A stretch of 64,000 nucleotides of DNA from Lumnitzera littorea. Taxonomy: Eukaryota > Streptophyta > Magnoliopsida > Myrtales > Combretaceae. The stretch spans positions 30,044,392 to 30,108,391 of the forward strand of contig JAMXBB010000003.1 in NCBI GenBank assembly GCA_024138015.1, written 5' to 3'. The first letter of the stretch is position 1; every line of letters begins with the position of its first letter. A program made the translations under genes and the position numbers. The notes beneath the pieces are model-generated. The model saw only the letters and a list, made by a program, of their open reading frames with translations. It was not told the origin of the DNA and did not search any database. Positions 34,197 through 45,690 of this stretch are shown here, one piece after another.

Positions 34197-34740
34197 GAAA
34201 GTATTGATGAGGAACCGAAGGAGGAAAGCCCGGCTGAGAAAGAAGTTTTTCATGATAATTAACTGATTGAGGAAGACGTGTTTATTAAAGACTTAGATCA
34301 ATTGATCTTGCTTATCCAACATACAATGAACTTGGAACCCATACACAAAGAGGAAGAAAGAGAGAATTTGTTTCATATCAACTGTAAGGTGAATGATCGG
34401 GTATATGCCCTCATTATGGATAGTGGTAGTTGCACCAATGTGACATCAACCAATCTGATCACAAAATTGAAGTTGCCGACTGTTGCACATCCAAGGTTGT
34501 ACAAGTTGCACTGGTTAAGAAGGGAGTATAGCATGTCACTCAGCAAGTACTGCTACTAATCACTATCGAAAATTACTCAAACCAAATTCTTTGTGATGTA
34601 CTACCTATGTACGCTTCCCACATGTTACTAAGCAGACCGTGGCTATTTGATAGAAGAGTATCCATGATAGATACTAAAACACATATATGTTCGAGAAAGA
34701 TGGCCAGAAGACCATACTAAACCCGTTGTTGTCGAGTAAA
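34197..34740 (+). pseudogene. Gyp-1 gag end and aspartic protease
   Basis: It begins with EEPKEESPAEKEVFHDN, which repeats the last 85 bp of Gyp-1 left of the array (16422-16510). The protease core HINCKVNDRVYALIMDSGSC lies at about 34365-34425, with an intact D-S-G and then the usual TNVTSTNLITKLKLP. LLSRPWLFDRR (about 34625) is the second conserved segment. The frame is open from 34278 to 34559 and broken afterwards. Confidence 0.85.
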
Positions 34741-34849
34741 GTTAACAAACTATAGGCTAAACTTGCCCACGGATCGAAAAAGACTCCAATGATGAGTAGA
34801 GCCAAGCTTTGAGAGGCTATTCAAGCCGACAAACCGACCTTCCTATTAG

Positions 34850-35240
34850 TTAGGCGTTTATTAGAATCTAAAGAGCGAGTTGAACTAACCTTAGAGATAA
34901 GAGAGTTGCTGGATGAATATGCCGATTTGTTCCCAGAACAATTGCCCAAGGGGTTTCCTCCAATCCAAAGCATAGAATACTGCATTAACTTAGTACCTGA
35001 TGTCGCCCTGCCGAATAAACCAACCTATCGGATGAGTCTAAAATAGGCTTTTGAGCTCCAACAACATGTCAATGAACTATTGGAGAGAGGTAAAGTTAGG
35101 GAAAGTCTCAGCCCTTGTGCTGTTTCAACAGTCTTAGTGCTAAAAAAGGATGGTACCTAACGAATATGTGTTGACAACTAAGCAATGAACAAGATAATAA
35201 TCAAATACAAGTATCTAATCCCTAGGTTAGACTACTCTGT
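34850..35240 (+). pseudogene. Gyp-1 reverse transcriptase, N-terminal third (palm deleted)
   Basis: LLDEYADLFPEQLPKGFPP, then EYCINLVPDVALPNKPTYRM, then SPCAVSTVLVLKKDGT and IPRLD follow the RT order. After RLD the sequence jumps to the RNase H region, so the catalytic palm with FxD and YVDD is gone. Stops replace Gln codons (for example in the SLK.AFELQQ segment). Confidence 0.85.
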
Positions 35241-35720
35241 GAGAAGCTTAGAGGACCTCAACTAAACTATTCTGTGTATGACAAGGAACTCTTAGCACAA
35301 TGAGAAGCTTAGAGAACCTCAGCTAAACTACTCTATGTATGACAAGGAACTCTTAGCACCGATCTAAGCACTACAAGCATGGCAGCATGATCTGTTGTCG
35401 AGAGAATTTGTCATCTACATTGACCATAAGCCTCTAAGGTATCTCCGAAGTTAGATGAAGTTATCAAAGCAACAAGCAGGGTGGGCTGAATTCCTTGAGG
35501 GTTTTAACTTTGTAATAAAATATAAGCAAGGAAAGAGCAACGTAGTTGCAAATGCTCTTTCAAGAATGCATGCACTCCTAAATGAACTACAGACCAAAAT
35601 GTTTGGTTTTACAAGCATTCAAGAGCAATACTCTGGGGATCCATACTTCAGACCCATACTTGCGCGATGTGTCGATGGAAGGATAGTAGATGAGTATCAT
35701 ATAGAAGATGGATACTTGTT
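35241..35720 (+). pseudogene. Gyp-1 RNase H with 61-bp tandem duplication
   Basis: The start of the RNase H domain (EKLRGPQLNYS and on to YDKELLA) is present twice in tandem, 35241-35301 and 35302-35361. It is followed by ALQAWQHDLLSREFVIYIDH and KPLRYLRS. The block 35455-35724 is open and carries QAGWAEFLEGFNFVIKYKQG and VVANALSRM, the end of RNase H and the linker to integrase. Confidence 0.85.
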
Positions 35721-36450
35721 TTGAGGAGAGAAACTATGCGTACCAACCTGTTGTCTAAGGGAATTACTGATTAGGGAAGCCCACAATAGAGGTCTCTCAA
35801 GGCATTTTAGGGAAAGAAGGACTTATGAACTATTGAACAGTCATTTCTTCTAGTTGAGAATGAGGCATGATGCATATCGAGTTGTTAAAGGCTATATCGT
35901 ATGCAAGAGGGCTAAGTGCCAAGCCGAGCAAGAAAAAGTAATGCCTTTGCCTGTTCCGAGGAAACCGTGGACTTAGGTGAGCATGGACTTTGTCCTCGAA
36001 TTACCACAAACTGGCCGAAGCAAAGATTCTGTAATGGTTATTGTGGATAGGTTCAATAACATGGCACACTTTGTGCCTTGCTCCAAAACTAACAATGTTT
36101 CAACTATTGCTTCTCTTTTTTTGCAAGAAATTGTTAGGTTACACGGCGTGCCGAGAAGTGTAGTGTCAGATAAAAATCTAAAATTCCTGAGCCATTTCTA
36201 GATAACTCTGTGGTGACAGATGGGGACTAAATTGCTATTTAGTATTTCTTGTCACCCCCAAACGGATGGCCAAATGAAGGTAATCAATCATACTTTGGGA
36301 TCGCTGCTCCGAGCTATAATGGGCAAGAACTTGGCTGATTGGGACATTTACTTACCAGTAGTCAAATTCACTTACAACCAAGCAGTACATAACACTACCA
36401 AGTAGACCCTTTTGAGGTTGTCCATCATTTCAATCCCGAGTTGCCCCTTA
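35721..36450 (+). pseudogene. Gyp-1 integrase (catalytic Glu replaced)
   Basis: A zinc-domain relic (EAHNRGLSRHF and later CKRAKCQ) precedes the DDE core. The first Asp is present in SMDFVLELPQTGR (about 35980) and the second in VVSDKNLKFLSHF (about 36170). The expected Glu after HPQTDGQ is Lys (MKVINHTL, about 36275). Two open blocks, 35977-36201 and 36220-36405, remain. Confidence 0.87.
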
Positions 36451-36499
36451 ATCATACCCTTATACCTGAATCTGAGCAAGAAGACCCCGACGTAAGAGC

Positions 36500-36865
36500 C
36501 TAAGCGCAATCCCTTCAACACATCTACAATAAGGTCACTCAATAGATCAACCATGCCAATCGAAGAATGCAAGAGAAGACCAAGGGTGGGATGGTTAAAC
36601 AATTCCAACTAAGAGACTTGGTGTGGCTGCACCTCAACAAGAAAAGGTTTCTAAGCAAGAAGAGGAACAAGCTATCTGCAAGAGCTGAAGGACCTTTTAG
36701 AATTCTCCAGAAGGTTAATGACAACGCCTACAAGTTGGAGCTAGCTGAAGACTATGTGGTTCTTAACACCTTTAATGTTGCCGACCTCAATCCATATCAC
36801 CCTAATGGAGAGCTAGTCGAAGACCATTCGAATTTGATCCTAAATCCAAATCAACCCGAAAGGAA
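36500..36865 (+). pseudogene. Gyp-1 pol C-terminal region
   Basis: Open from 36567: FQLRDLVWLHLNKKRF, then LSARAEGPFRILQKVNDNAY, then FNVADLNPYHPNGELVED. This is the integrase C-terminal beta-barrel seen in many plant gypsy elements. No chromodomain follows. The frame runs through the start of the 3' LTR. Confidence 0.85.
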
Positions 36866-37745
36866 TGATAGAAATTAGGCTACGAGGCCTTTGACCCACA
36901 GCTAAGCCTAATGATTGGAGGGGCTAGCAAAGTAAATCCTCCTACTCTAACCAACTTCTACTAAAGCTGAGTACCTCTTTGCCAAGCTACCCTGCATGCC
37001 GAACCAAATGATTGCCCATCTCTCGGAAGCTTTGTGCTGAATAGTAGACTGCTGAGATAGTGACCAGGCCTTGCATACTCACTCACTCACATCCAAACCA
37101 ACCAATTGCTTGGCATCACCCTTGCCAAGAGGATAAGAGATAGACCCCAAACTAATCCTCAATCACCCCTACTCGAATAAGCAACCAGATCATAATCTTT
37201 TGTTTACATCCTTCAATGGCATCACTAATGCATCTCTACCACGTGTATAGGGCCACATGTAGAATCTGCTACACTAGTCATTATTTTTCTTAAGTACTCA
37301 TTTTTACCCTTTTGTATTCTTGTAAATTACTTCTTTGGAGTAATACCCTTTTTGTCTTTTCCCTTTTAGGCAAGTTGCCCTAAATTCTTAAGTATAAATA
37401 CCTCTTATACATGTAGACGCAAATGATCAAATTACCATTAATATACTGAATATTTCTCTTCTTGTAAACACTTATTGTTTACTTTCATTTCACTCTTATC
37501 TTAACCCTTAAGCAAGGCTAGGTAGAGAGTAACCTCACCGGACTAATTCATATGTCATATCAAGTTGTGCCATGAATCTTCAAAAGTTCCATTAGTATGT
37601 TATATCCTTTGAAGCTATTTACAGGTTTACTTACTTTCTTCTCATTTATGTTCTTTCACATGTTTCCCCATTACTCTTTCAAGATTTCAACAAGCTTGAA
37701 CCCATCCCTACAACCGACCTTATCTATTCTTAGTCACAGTTTGCA
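36866..37745 (+). repeat. Gyp-1 3' LTR
   Basis: TGATAGAAATTAGGC to CACAGTTTGCA, aligned over its whole length to 14295-15175. TATAAATA lies at 37393-37400. Confidence 0.9.
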
Positions 37746-39140
37746 TTAGGAAGGCCTCTAATGTTGAAGCAACAAATGTGCCTAAGTCAAAGAAGGCGAA
37801 GATGAAGAATCCCCTTAGTCAGTCCAACATCTACAAGTGGCCTTCTACTCGCCTATACAAATGCCTGAATGACATAGGGGAGGCCCATCAAGACTAAGAA
37901 CAATAACTTGTACTTAGGGGCTACTAAGTCCGTCACCAGGCAGGCCAAGGGGAAACTCCTCAAGCCAAAGTGGGATGTTCAAGGGCAATGATGTGACACT
38001 ATGCTACCTAGAGCTCAGCCTTTAAGCCTTAATGGGGTCTTTCACCTCTAGTGATTAAGCTATCTTGGAGGAGATGGAAAAGGCTTAGGTCGACTCGTTA
38101 CTTAACATGAAAGGCCACCTTAGCTCGCTCATCCTACAGGTGAGTCTTCATTCCTCTATGTTACTTTACTTGATGATGTGCCTTTTTGAATGTCTCTTCT
38201 AACTAATTGCAATTCATTTATTATGGTGCAATACTATAATCAAGTGCTGCTTTGGCTTATACACCATAACATGCTGCTCAACAAGGTTAAAGACCTCCAC
38301 GAAAGTGTATTTAGTGTACAAAACGGTCATAGAGAGGCAGAATCCTCTTCTAAGTGCTTTTAGGACAAATTCGAGAAGGCTAACTAACGTTTACATCATT
38401 CTTAGGTGTAAAGGACCATGTTGTAGGCCAAGCTATAGAAGGAGAGGCAGGAGCGATAGAAGGCTGAAAGGGCTCTTAAGAAGGCCAATACACTTTGAAG
38501 GCAGTTAGAGGAGGAGCATAAGTGTAAGGCTGAGCTCTCTAGAATATTAAAGGAGGAGCAAAAGATCAAGGAAGACCTTGAGTGGTGTAACAGAAAGCTG
38601 AGCACGTTAGTTTTGAAGATGTAAATTGAGTTGCTAGTAAAGGCAGACAAATGTGAAAAAGCCAAAAGATATTTAATGGAGCTAGCTAGTTAGAAGGTCG
38701 AGCTAGGGCGAAAGATCTAAGACCTCAAAAAGAGGCTAAGGAGACGAAGGAGATCATCTATACCCTAGAGAGCAGGGAAGTTATTAATGCCACTACTAAG
38801 AAGAAAGCTGTAGATAAGTTCCTCAAGACACTACAGTAAATCGATGAGGTGAGGGAGAGAGAAGGGACAGCCGTTCTCACTACTGAAGCCAACTAAGAAG
38901 TTCTTATACCTTCTTCGACCCCAACAACTCTACAGGAGGTTACCCTTAAAGGCATACAGGGAAAAGATTAGAGTTAAGGTGATCCTCCTGCCAATAAAAG
39001 CCAATAAATTGCTCCTCTTCCAACTTCTTTGGCTCAGGACCAAGCAACTCAAACAGATCAACCCTTCAAGTGGATTGACACATTAGACTTCTCTAAATTA
39101 CCAAAGTTGGCTTATCCTAAGTAGAAAGCTAATGTTTTCT
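37746..39140 (+). pseudogene. Tat-4 antisense gene, right fragment
   Basis: It resumes the left fragment with KASNVEATNVPKSKKAKMKN and QSNIYKWPSTRLYKCLNDIG. A donor-like CAG|GTGAGT lies at 38140. The later part is coiled coil rich in Lys and Glu (EEEHKCKAELSRILKEEQK; about 38500-38640). It ends in a Pro/Thr/Gln-rich tail near 39110. The protein is more divergent from Tat-1 and Tat-3 than those are from each other. Stops and shifts are frequent. Confidence 0.6.
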
Positions 39141-39929
39141 TCTTTTCTTCTCTCCCTTTTTTTGTACTTTACATGGTTTTCGTAAAGAAACTTCATGTAC
39201 TAGCTAATATGTCAGCCTCTATTCATTGTAAATGCTTAAAGTGAATGAATGAAGAGCTTTACTTTTATTACTACTTATACAACCTTTTGGTTTTCATACT
39301 TCTAATGTGTTGACGCTCGAATAACTTAGTTTGATACTTAGTGCTTACTTACTAGTACTTCGTTACCTAGTTGCTGGAGACCAAGGTCATTAAATTTTTA
39401 AGGAAGAACTAGGGTTACTCTTCTTGAAGGATCGTTCAACCACTTATAGCTTCGGTCATGTTCGGTCGTGTTTTTTAATAAAGAGTTAGTTTGCTCTTCT
39501 TAAAGGACCATTTAGCCGTTTATAGCTTAGGTCATGTTTCTTAGGAAAGAGTTAAGTTGCTCTTCTTGGAGGACCGTTTAGCTGTTTATAGTTGAACTCA
39601 CATTAGGGCTAGAGCTGGTGGTGTTCTAGCAAGCACTATGGCAATTCCCCAGTTGTGCAAGGGGTATTTCCCCGTACTGAGGTTATTCGATTAGTAGCTA
39701 AGAGGGGTAAGTTATTGCTATTTTGACTTACCCATGCCTAAAGAGGTGCTTGAATTAGGAGTCTTTTAAGGACTTTAGTAACTAATATGTCTATTCACCC
39801 ATTCAAGGTTGGGACGAACTAAAGGAGAAAATAAAAGGGGACATTCAATGACTTTGAGGAATAAAATTTTCATTAATAACTTCAATGGATAATTACAAAC
39901 ATATTTACATCATTCAACTCAAAAGAAAG
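39141..39929 (-). repeat. Tat-4 3' non-coding zone with 63-75 bp tandem repeat
   Basis: At 39404-39595 there are three imperfect units built on GCTCTTCTTAAAGGACC and TAGCCGTTTATAGC. The position between the ends of pol and the antisense gene matches that of the 33-bp repeat in Tat-1, but the sequence is unrelated. No gene is seen in this stretch. Confidence 0.75.
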
Positions 39930-41270
39930 CTGCAAATTATCAGCATTCCATGTGTATGGAATGAGTTTGCCATCTAATCTCTCTAACTTATACGCCCCAT
40001 TTCCTAAGTTTTCTCTCACTCTGATTGGGTCTTCCTAATTGGGGGCCAGTTTTCCTTACCCCTCACGTAAGCCAATGGCTTAAAGTTTTTGGTAAACCAA
40101 GTCCCTTACCTTGAATTCCTTATACCAAACCTTCTTGTCATAGAATCTAGCTATCCTATGTTGGTAAGCGGCTACCCAAGCTACAGTAAGGTCTTTAATC
40201 TCCTCTATAATATCTATACTGGCCTATGGGAGAGACTTGTTTGTAATGGCATTGAATGATTGAGTCCGGATGTTAGGGAGTTCCAACTTAATGGGGAGGA
40301 CCACTTCCAAGCCAAAGGCAAGGCAAAATAGGGTCTTGCTTGTAGAAGTGTAGTGAGTAACCCTGTATACCCATAAGATGTTCAGCAATTCATCTACCGA
40401 TCTCCTATAAGCTTAGTAAACCCTCTTCTTAATATTATCAAAGACAATCCTATTAATTGCCTCAACCTGACCATTTGATTGAAGGTGTGCAACTGAGGTA
40501 AAGTGGGGCATGATGTAATGCTTCATGCAAAACTCCTTAAACTTGGGGTTATTGAACTGCCTCCCGTTATCTATGATAAGGGCTTATGGAACCCTAAACC
40601 TGGAGAGGATGTTATTGTACACATAGGACTCTATGCTCCTTTCTATTGTCTTAGTAATGGCCTTAGCCTTAACTTACTTCATGAAGTAGTTAACAGCTAC
40701 AATGATGAATTGTCTTCCTCTAGAAGCCTTTGAGAAGGCGCCAAGAATATCAATACCTCATTGGGTGAATGGCTATGGACTCATAAGGGGTTAGAGAATG
40801 AAACTAGGGGCATGAGTGATTAAGGCATGCTTCTAACTTTAGGGCACTTCTAAGCTACTGCCTTAGCATCCTACCTTATGATAGTCTAATAGTATTTGAA
40901 CCAAAGAGCTTAGATGTAGAGGGTCTATAATTGAATATGATTGCTACATACTCAAATGTATAACTCTTCCATGATGTGTTGTCCCTCATCAAGTTAGAGG
41001 CACCTTAATAAGGGCAGGCTAACTCCTCTTCGATATAGGACACTATCGATCAATGTGTAGTTGGTGGCGTGGTACCTCAACTTTTTTGCTTCCTTCTTAT
41101 CATTCGGTAGTGTGCCCTACTCCAAATAGCTCTTAATGGGGTCCATCCAACTCGACTTGAAAGGTACCATATTGAGCTCAAAGACCTTAGCTCTATAGGG
41201 AGCGATACTCTTCTCAAGCTAATACTTGATAAAAATTTTCCTGTCCATCACCCTTATGATCCTTGAGTAA
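39930..41270 (-). pseudogene. Tat-4 integrase and end of second RNase H linker
   Basis: Minus strand: FKSSWMDPIKSYLE, then KKEAKKLRYHATNYTLIDSV, then LYRRGVSLPLLRCL at 41180-41000. The DDE core follows: VAVNYFMK (first Asp is Asn), LIIDNGRQFNNPKF (second Asp kept), NGQVEAINRIVFDNIKK (Glu kept). The C-terminal part YQHRIARFYDKKVWYKEF lies near 40130. RT and the RNase H domains are not present upstream; the element is cut near 41270. Confidence 0.83.
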
Positions 41271-42060
41271 CGTTGTCTCTAGTATAGTTATGCCTAGAAA
41301 TGATTTAGGATAGATCTAAGGATATAAGACCGTACAATGGTGAACCTGTATCAACTTAGGAAAGATATGGGACTCATGAGATGGTAAACCTCTACCAATA
41401 GAATTGGTGAGGAATAAGAAGGTAGGGGGACCTTGTGATGGTGAACCCTTGTCGGTAGAGAGTTACGATGGTATTGGGACTGTTTAATGTTGAACCTATG
41501 TCAATAGAATTGTTAGAGTCATAAATGGCATTTATGTTAAAGTATATGATCAGGATCATGAATATCCTCTTGTTGGATGTTAATAGAATTAATATATTAA
41601 ATGACAATGTTTGTTGTGAATTTCTTATTGCATTATTCGTATCTGCTTTGCATGATGCTTAGAATATGTATGTGGTTATGGTACTCATATATTGAGCATT
41701 AGCTCATTCTTTATTTTTACAAATGCAAGTACTTAAATTGAAATTACAAATTTAATAGATTTAAGGACTTTCACTAAGGTAACCAAGATGAGAGGGTGAT
41801 GATTAGGGAATTATAAATTAAGAAGCACTCTATGGTAAAAAAACTAAATTGTTGATTTTTGTTCATAGATTAAGGAAGTATTATATTGGTAAATATTAAT
41901 TTGTTTAAAATATTTTTATGAAATAGTTTGAAGACGACCTTCTCATGTTTTTGAATATTTTTAGTTGTTCGTTTATGCTTGAAGTGTCCTCAGAGGATAG
42001 GGATACATAGCAATCTGCAACGTCTTGTACTTAAGGCATTACCCGATGCTTGTACTATAA
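41271..42060 (+). mobile_element. LTR-like fragment with about 50-bp imperfect repeats
   Basis: Non-coding. ATGGTGAACCTNTGTCAATAG-like units recur about four times at 41336-41510. Downstream, ATTGAGCATTAGCTCATTC at about 41693 resembles the zone before the 3' end of the large LTRs in this window. Boundaries and orientation are uncertain. Confidence 0.4.
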
Positions 42061-43022
42061 TTAATAGTATGTATTATGCATAACATGTGTTATGCATGGT
42101 ATTATCTATAACATAATAGTTTTGAATTTCTCATCAATGGTCTTTTGACTTACACAAAAAGAAGTATTGTTGAAAAATTGATATAAATTCTATCATAGAC
42201 AAATTTTATGATAGGAATAAGCAATGAGTCAAATTTCGCTAATTTGTTGCTTTTATTTGACATTTTAATCTTGTACTTTTTCTTTATACAATAAAAACGT
42301 GGAAATAGTGGTTTTGATGATATGATGGCCCATCTTTCCTTTAATCCCGCATCTATCCCCATTTGAATAGTTCTTAACATGCTAAACTCAATACTGACTC
42401 CATTAATTTTTTTATGGTTTAATATTCTAAGTGCTTTGAAGAATCTCTTCCATGACATAAGGCCCTAGAATTACAAGTACAAAGAATATCCCTATAGTCA
42501 GTTTCTAAAGAAACCATATTCCTATTAAAAGCATCTCACATCGTATACAATCATCAAACTTCATTTTATAAGATCATATAAGGTGGTTGCCACATTAAGG
42601 ACATGCAATCTCACATTGGAAAAGAAAAAAGGAAAAGAAATGGTAGGAAAGTACGTTGACGAAAAAGGCATGCCTACATATATGTATATATATTTTGCTT
42701 ATTGAATTCTTCACTTTAAATGAAATATGTGTGGCACTAAACTAGCATCAAGATGTACCATTTGTCTACAGAAAGATATACTTATTTAGAATTAAATCAA
42801 TTACTTTATCACACAAAGGTGCAAATAGATGGGATCCTATGAAAGACCTCAATTAAAGGTGAATAGACATAAAGTGGATAGGGTATGACACTTTATCGTA
42901 TCTTATAGAGTATAGATTTTTAAATTTTGGAATTAAAACCTATTATATGTTATCTTAGAACCACATTGAAACCTATATGCTATAAAATTTATAAGGTATA
43001 AGATAAAGGTATGCAAGTGAGC
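42061..43022. other. Unassigned AT-rich sequence
   Basis: No coding or repeat identity was recognised. It holds a short inverted repeat, ATGCATAACA/TGTTATGCAT with a 2-bp spacer, at 42076-42097. Confidence 0.5.
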
Positions 43023-43305
43023 TTTGGCCTACAAGCCAACCTGTTTAACTAGCTTTTTAAACAAGTTTAAGCCGAGTTTTTTGGCCTATTTAAAAAGTGA
43101 ACCAAATGAGCCCGATTCATTTAATTTGTGAGCCAAAGTAGGCTAGTTTGGGTCGACCCATTTAATATATATAACTTTGGCCCATGGGCCAACCCATTTA
43201 ACCTACTTTTTAAATCGATTAGGGTTAAGGTTTTTTTACTCGTTTAAAAAGTGGGCTAAATAAGTTCAACCCATTTAACTCGCGGGCCAAAGTAAACCAC
43301 ACCAA
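43023..43305. repeat. Diverged tandem duplication, 153-bp period
   Basis: TTTGGCCTACAAGCCAACC (43023) and TTTGGCCCATGGGCCAACC (43176) start two parallel units. Each continues with TTTAACY, TTTTTAAA, a purine-rich middle and GCCAAAGTA near its end. The units contain internal palindromic GGCC and TTTAAA words. No coding signal is seen. It may come from a DNA transposon, but no terminal repeats were found. Confidence 0.7.
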
Positions 43306-43926
43306 ATTAGTAGGATTCATGAATTTTTCCTTTCAATAAATTTCATGTTATTAGAAAAGAAAATTATATGTGATATTATAAGTTGTTTCATATGCAAAAC
43401 CCATATAACTTGTAATAAAACTTGTAGAACCTATGATATGAAAAAGTAACTATATGATATTACATAAAACCCATGGAACCTACAATAGATTGGAATGGAA
43501 ATTATCATTTACAAAAGTTAAAATATATCATAAAAGAACTTTTAGGTTTAAGATTTGTATTGACTTGGGTTGTTTCATTTTAACAAAAATATGATATATT
43601 GTTTTTATCCTTTTCTTAATAGAAAAATTATAAGATTATTTTTTCATTCATTAATATATATTATATTGTTTAATAAATTTTATATGGTACATACCAGGTA
43701 TTTTAAAACATATACCTTATATACCTTGAAGTACAATTCCAAGATAGATGGGTATAAAGTACAAAAATATTATTGGAAAGAGGTTCTAAAAAACTACCTA
43801 ATATGTGACCTTCAATAACCATCCATCTTATTCAACTAAGCTATCCGCTCGACCCTACCTAACTTGACTGAGTTCAATATGAAATAAATGAGGTATTTAT
43901 GGATGAATGATAAAGTTGGGTTTTCA
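43306..43926. other. Unassigned AT-rich sequence
   Basis: No recognisable gene. A 82-codon open stretch at 43570-43818 has AT-driven composition (Phe, Ile, Tyr, Lys) and no motif. Confidence 0.5.
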
Positions 43927-45690
43927 TTTTTTTTTTTTTAATCAAAACAAATGCTAAATTACCATTACTTAACCAACATCAAAAGTTGAAAAAACATCAG
44001 AAGAAGAAAATAAAATAGAGTTTACTAAATCCATCTTGAGTAACCTAAGCAAAGCAGATGAGGGGTTGAACCATCAATCCGATAGACACATTTGCTTCCT
44101 TATATTCTTAGCCACCTAAGCCGCAATAGCATTTGTGTTTCTTAGAATTGCAACAACCCTATAATCAAAATTAGCTTGCCTTAAAAGAAATTAAGTCTCA
44201 GTAGTAATGTCCTTAGAAGCCCAACCTACTGTTTGTTTGTTCTTGATTAACGCATCCAATAAATTTACTACATCCGAAGCAAAAATTACCTTAGTCTAGT
44301 TTGTACACTTAGCCTAACCCAATGCTTCGTTAATAGCCATAGCCTTCCCCTCTTCTATAGAACTAACTAGGATATTCTTGGAGAAACCACTTACGAACAT
44401 GCCTTTCCCATCCCTTACTACACCTACAATCGTACCACTCTCATCATACAACATAAAAGAACCATCTACAATAATTAGTAGTGTTGTCGCTAGGATGCAC
44501 CGTAAAAGCTACAACATTCTTTTATCTATCTCTTGTCCCATCATGGCTTTCTTTTACTTTTAATCTACACCACTCTTTAAAACCATACTTTATCTTTGTC
44601 ACCACCCTTACCAAATCTAGGGTTTTTTCACCATATAATACCGTACACCACTCTTTCCAAATCATCCATGCTACCTAAGCTATTCGACTTCTTAAGACCA
44701 TTGACTTACTCCTAAAAGTCAAAGCTTTGTCAATACAATTTCTAATCTACATCCAAAATCCAGCCTTTATCACATCTAAAACCCTCAACCTTAACATGCC
44801 AAACCAAACCGACTTTACCCAAGGACAACAAACTAGTGCATGAAAAATTATCTCCTATCTACCACAACAAACGCAAACATCATCTTGTGTGATTTGCCTT
44901 TTCATAAGATTTCATTTCACAACTAAGGAATCTATCAACACTCTCAAAAGAAAGTGCTTTATTTTTTGTTACACGTATAATATCCATTCAATTTTCCATT
45001 CTAATGTAGGAACAATGAATGAAGATGAAGAAGCGTTTGTTGAAAGATTAAATCTTTGCTTCGTAAGATGGTAGTACGCAAATTTCACTGTACAATCGTC
45101 AAGCTTTGTAAAGGGCCAAATGAGATAATCAACTATTCACGAGTAAGTATGTTAACTCTCTATATTGGCTTTTTATCATCTAGTGAAACAATAGAAAGTA
45201 TACCCCTTAAGTCCCAGTACCTTCGTTCATTCTATGTCTAGTCTTCAATTACAAAGCATTGTTCAAATTCGAACTATTTCGTCTTAATTTGAAACCATCC
45301 AGTGTATGAATCCAATGATCTGCCCACACTCTTATAGGCTTCCCATCACCTTCCTTCCAAAATCCTCCTTGAAATAAAACATTACGACCTTCAAGAATGT
45401 TGAACTACCTCCAAAGAAGCTTTCCTACCTTGTCTTACATTTCTAAAGTCCATATTCAAAAAGTAGATCCCTTTAAGAATCTTGACCCAAAAAGCATTAG
45501 GGTTATTTTGAATACACTAAGCCAATTTAGTTAATTAGAAGAGCCATTTTAAAGAGAAGTAGATCTTTCATTCCAAGCCCTCCCCTTTCAAACTCTAGAA
45601 TTTGGCTTCAATTTCAAGATATGGACCGCAATAATTGACAAACCCATGCTCCATTCTCGTGCTTCGTTCTACTTAATATATGGTTAATGG
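43927..45690 (-). mobile_element. L1-like LINE, 3' end with poly(A)
   Basis: The minus strand ends in a 14-nt A tract (complement of 43927-43940). Upstream it encodes the C-terminal half of a plant non-LTR retroelement ORF2. The post-RT region reads NNPNAFWVKILKGIYF (about 45490). A zinc-binding relic includes DVCVCCG and IFHALVCCPWVKSVWF (about 44800-44880), followed by VAWMIWKEWCTVLYG (about 44650). A C-terminal RNase H-like domain includes GTIVGVVRDGKGMFVSGFSK (about 44400), IEEGKAMAINEALG and KVIFASDVVNLLDAL (about 44270). It is 5'-truncated, as LINE insertions usually are, and full of stops. Confidence 0.8.

Larger units (their letters stand above)
14295..37745 (+). mobile_element. Gyp-1: Ty3/gypsy element primed by tRNA-iMet, interrupted
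   Basis: Two direct LTRs of 881 and 880 bp bound a gag-pol element that is split at 16510/34197 by the Tat-3 array. The parts read in order: LTR, iMet primer site, gag, protease, RT (palm deleted), RNase H, integrase, pol C-terminus, LTR. It inserted into the antisense gene of Tat-4. A clean target duplication is not seen: GAAAG lies on the left, while TTAGGAAGG follows on the right, possibly GAAAG/GGAAG. No chromodomain was recognised at the end of pol. Confidence 0.85.
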
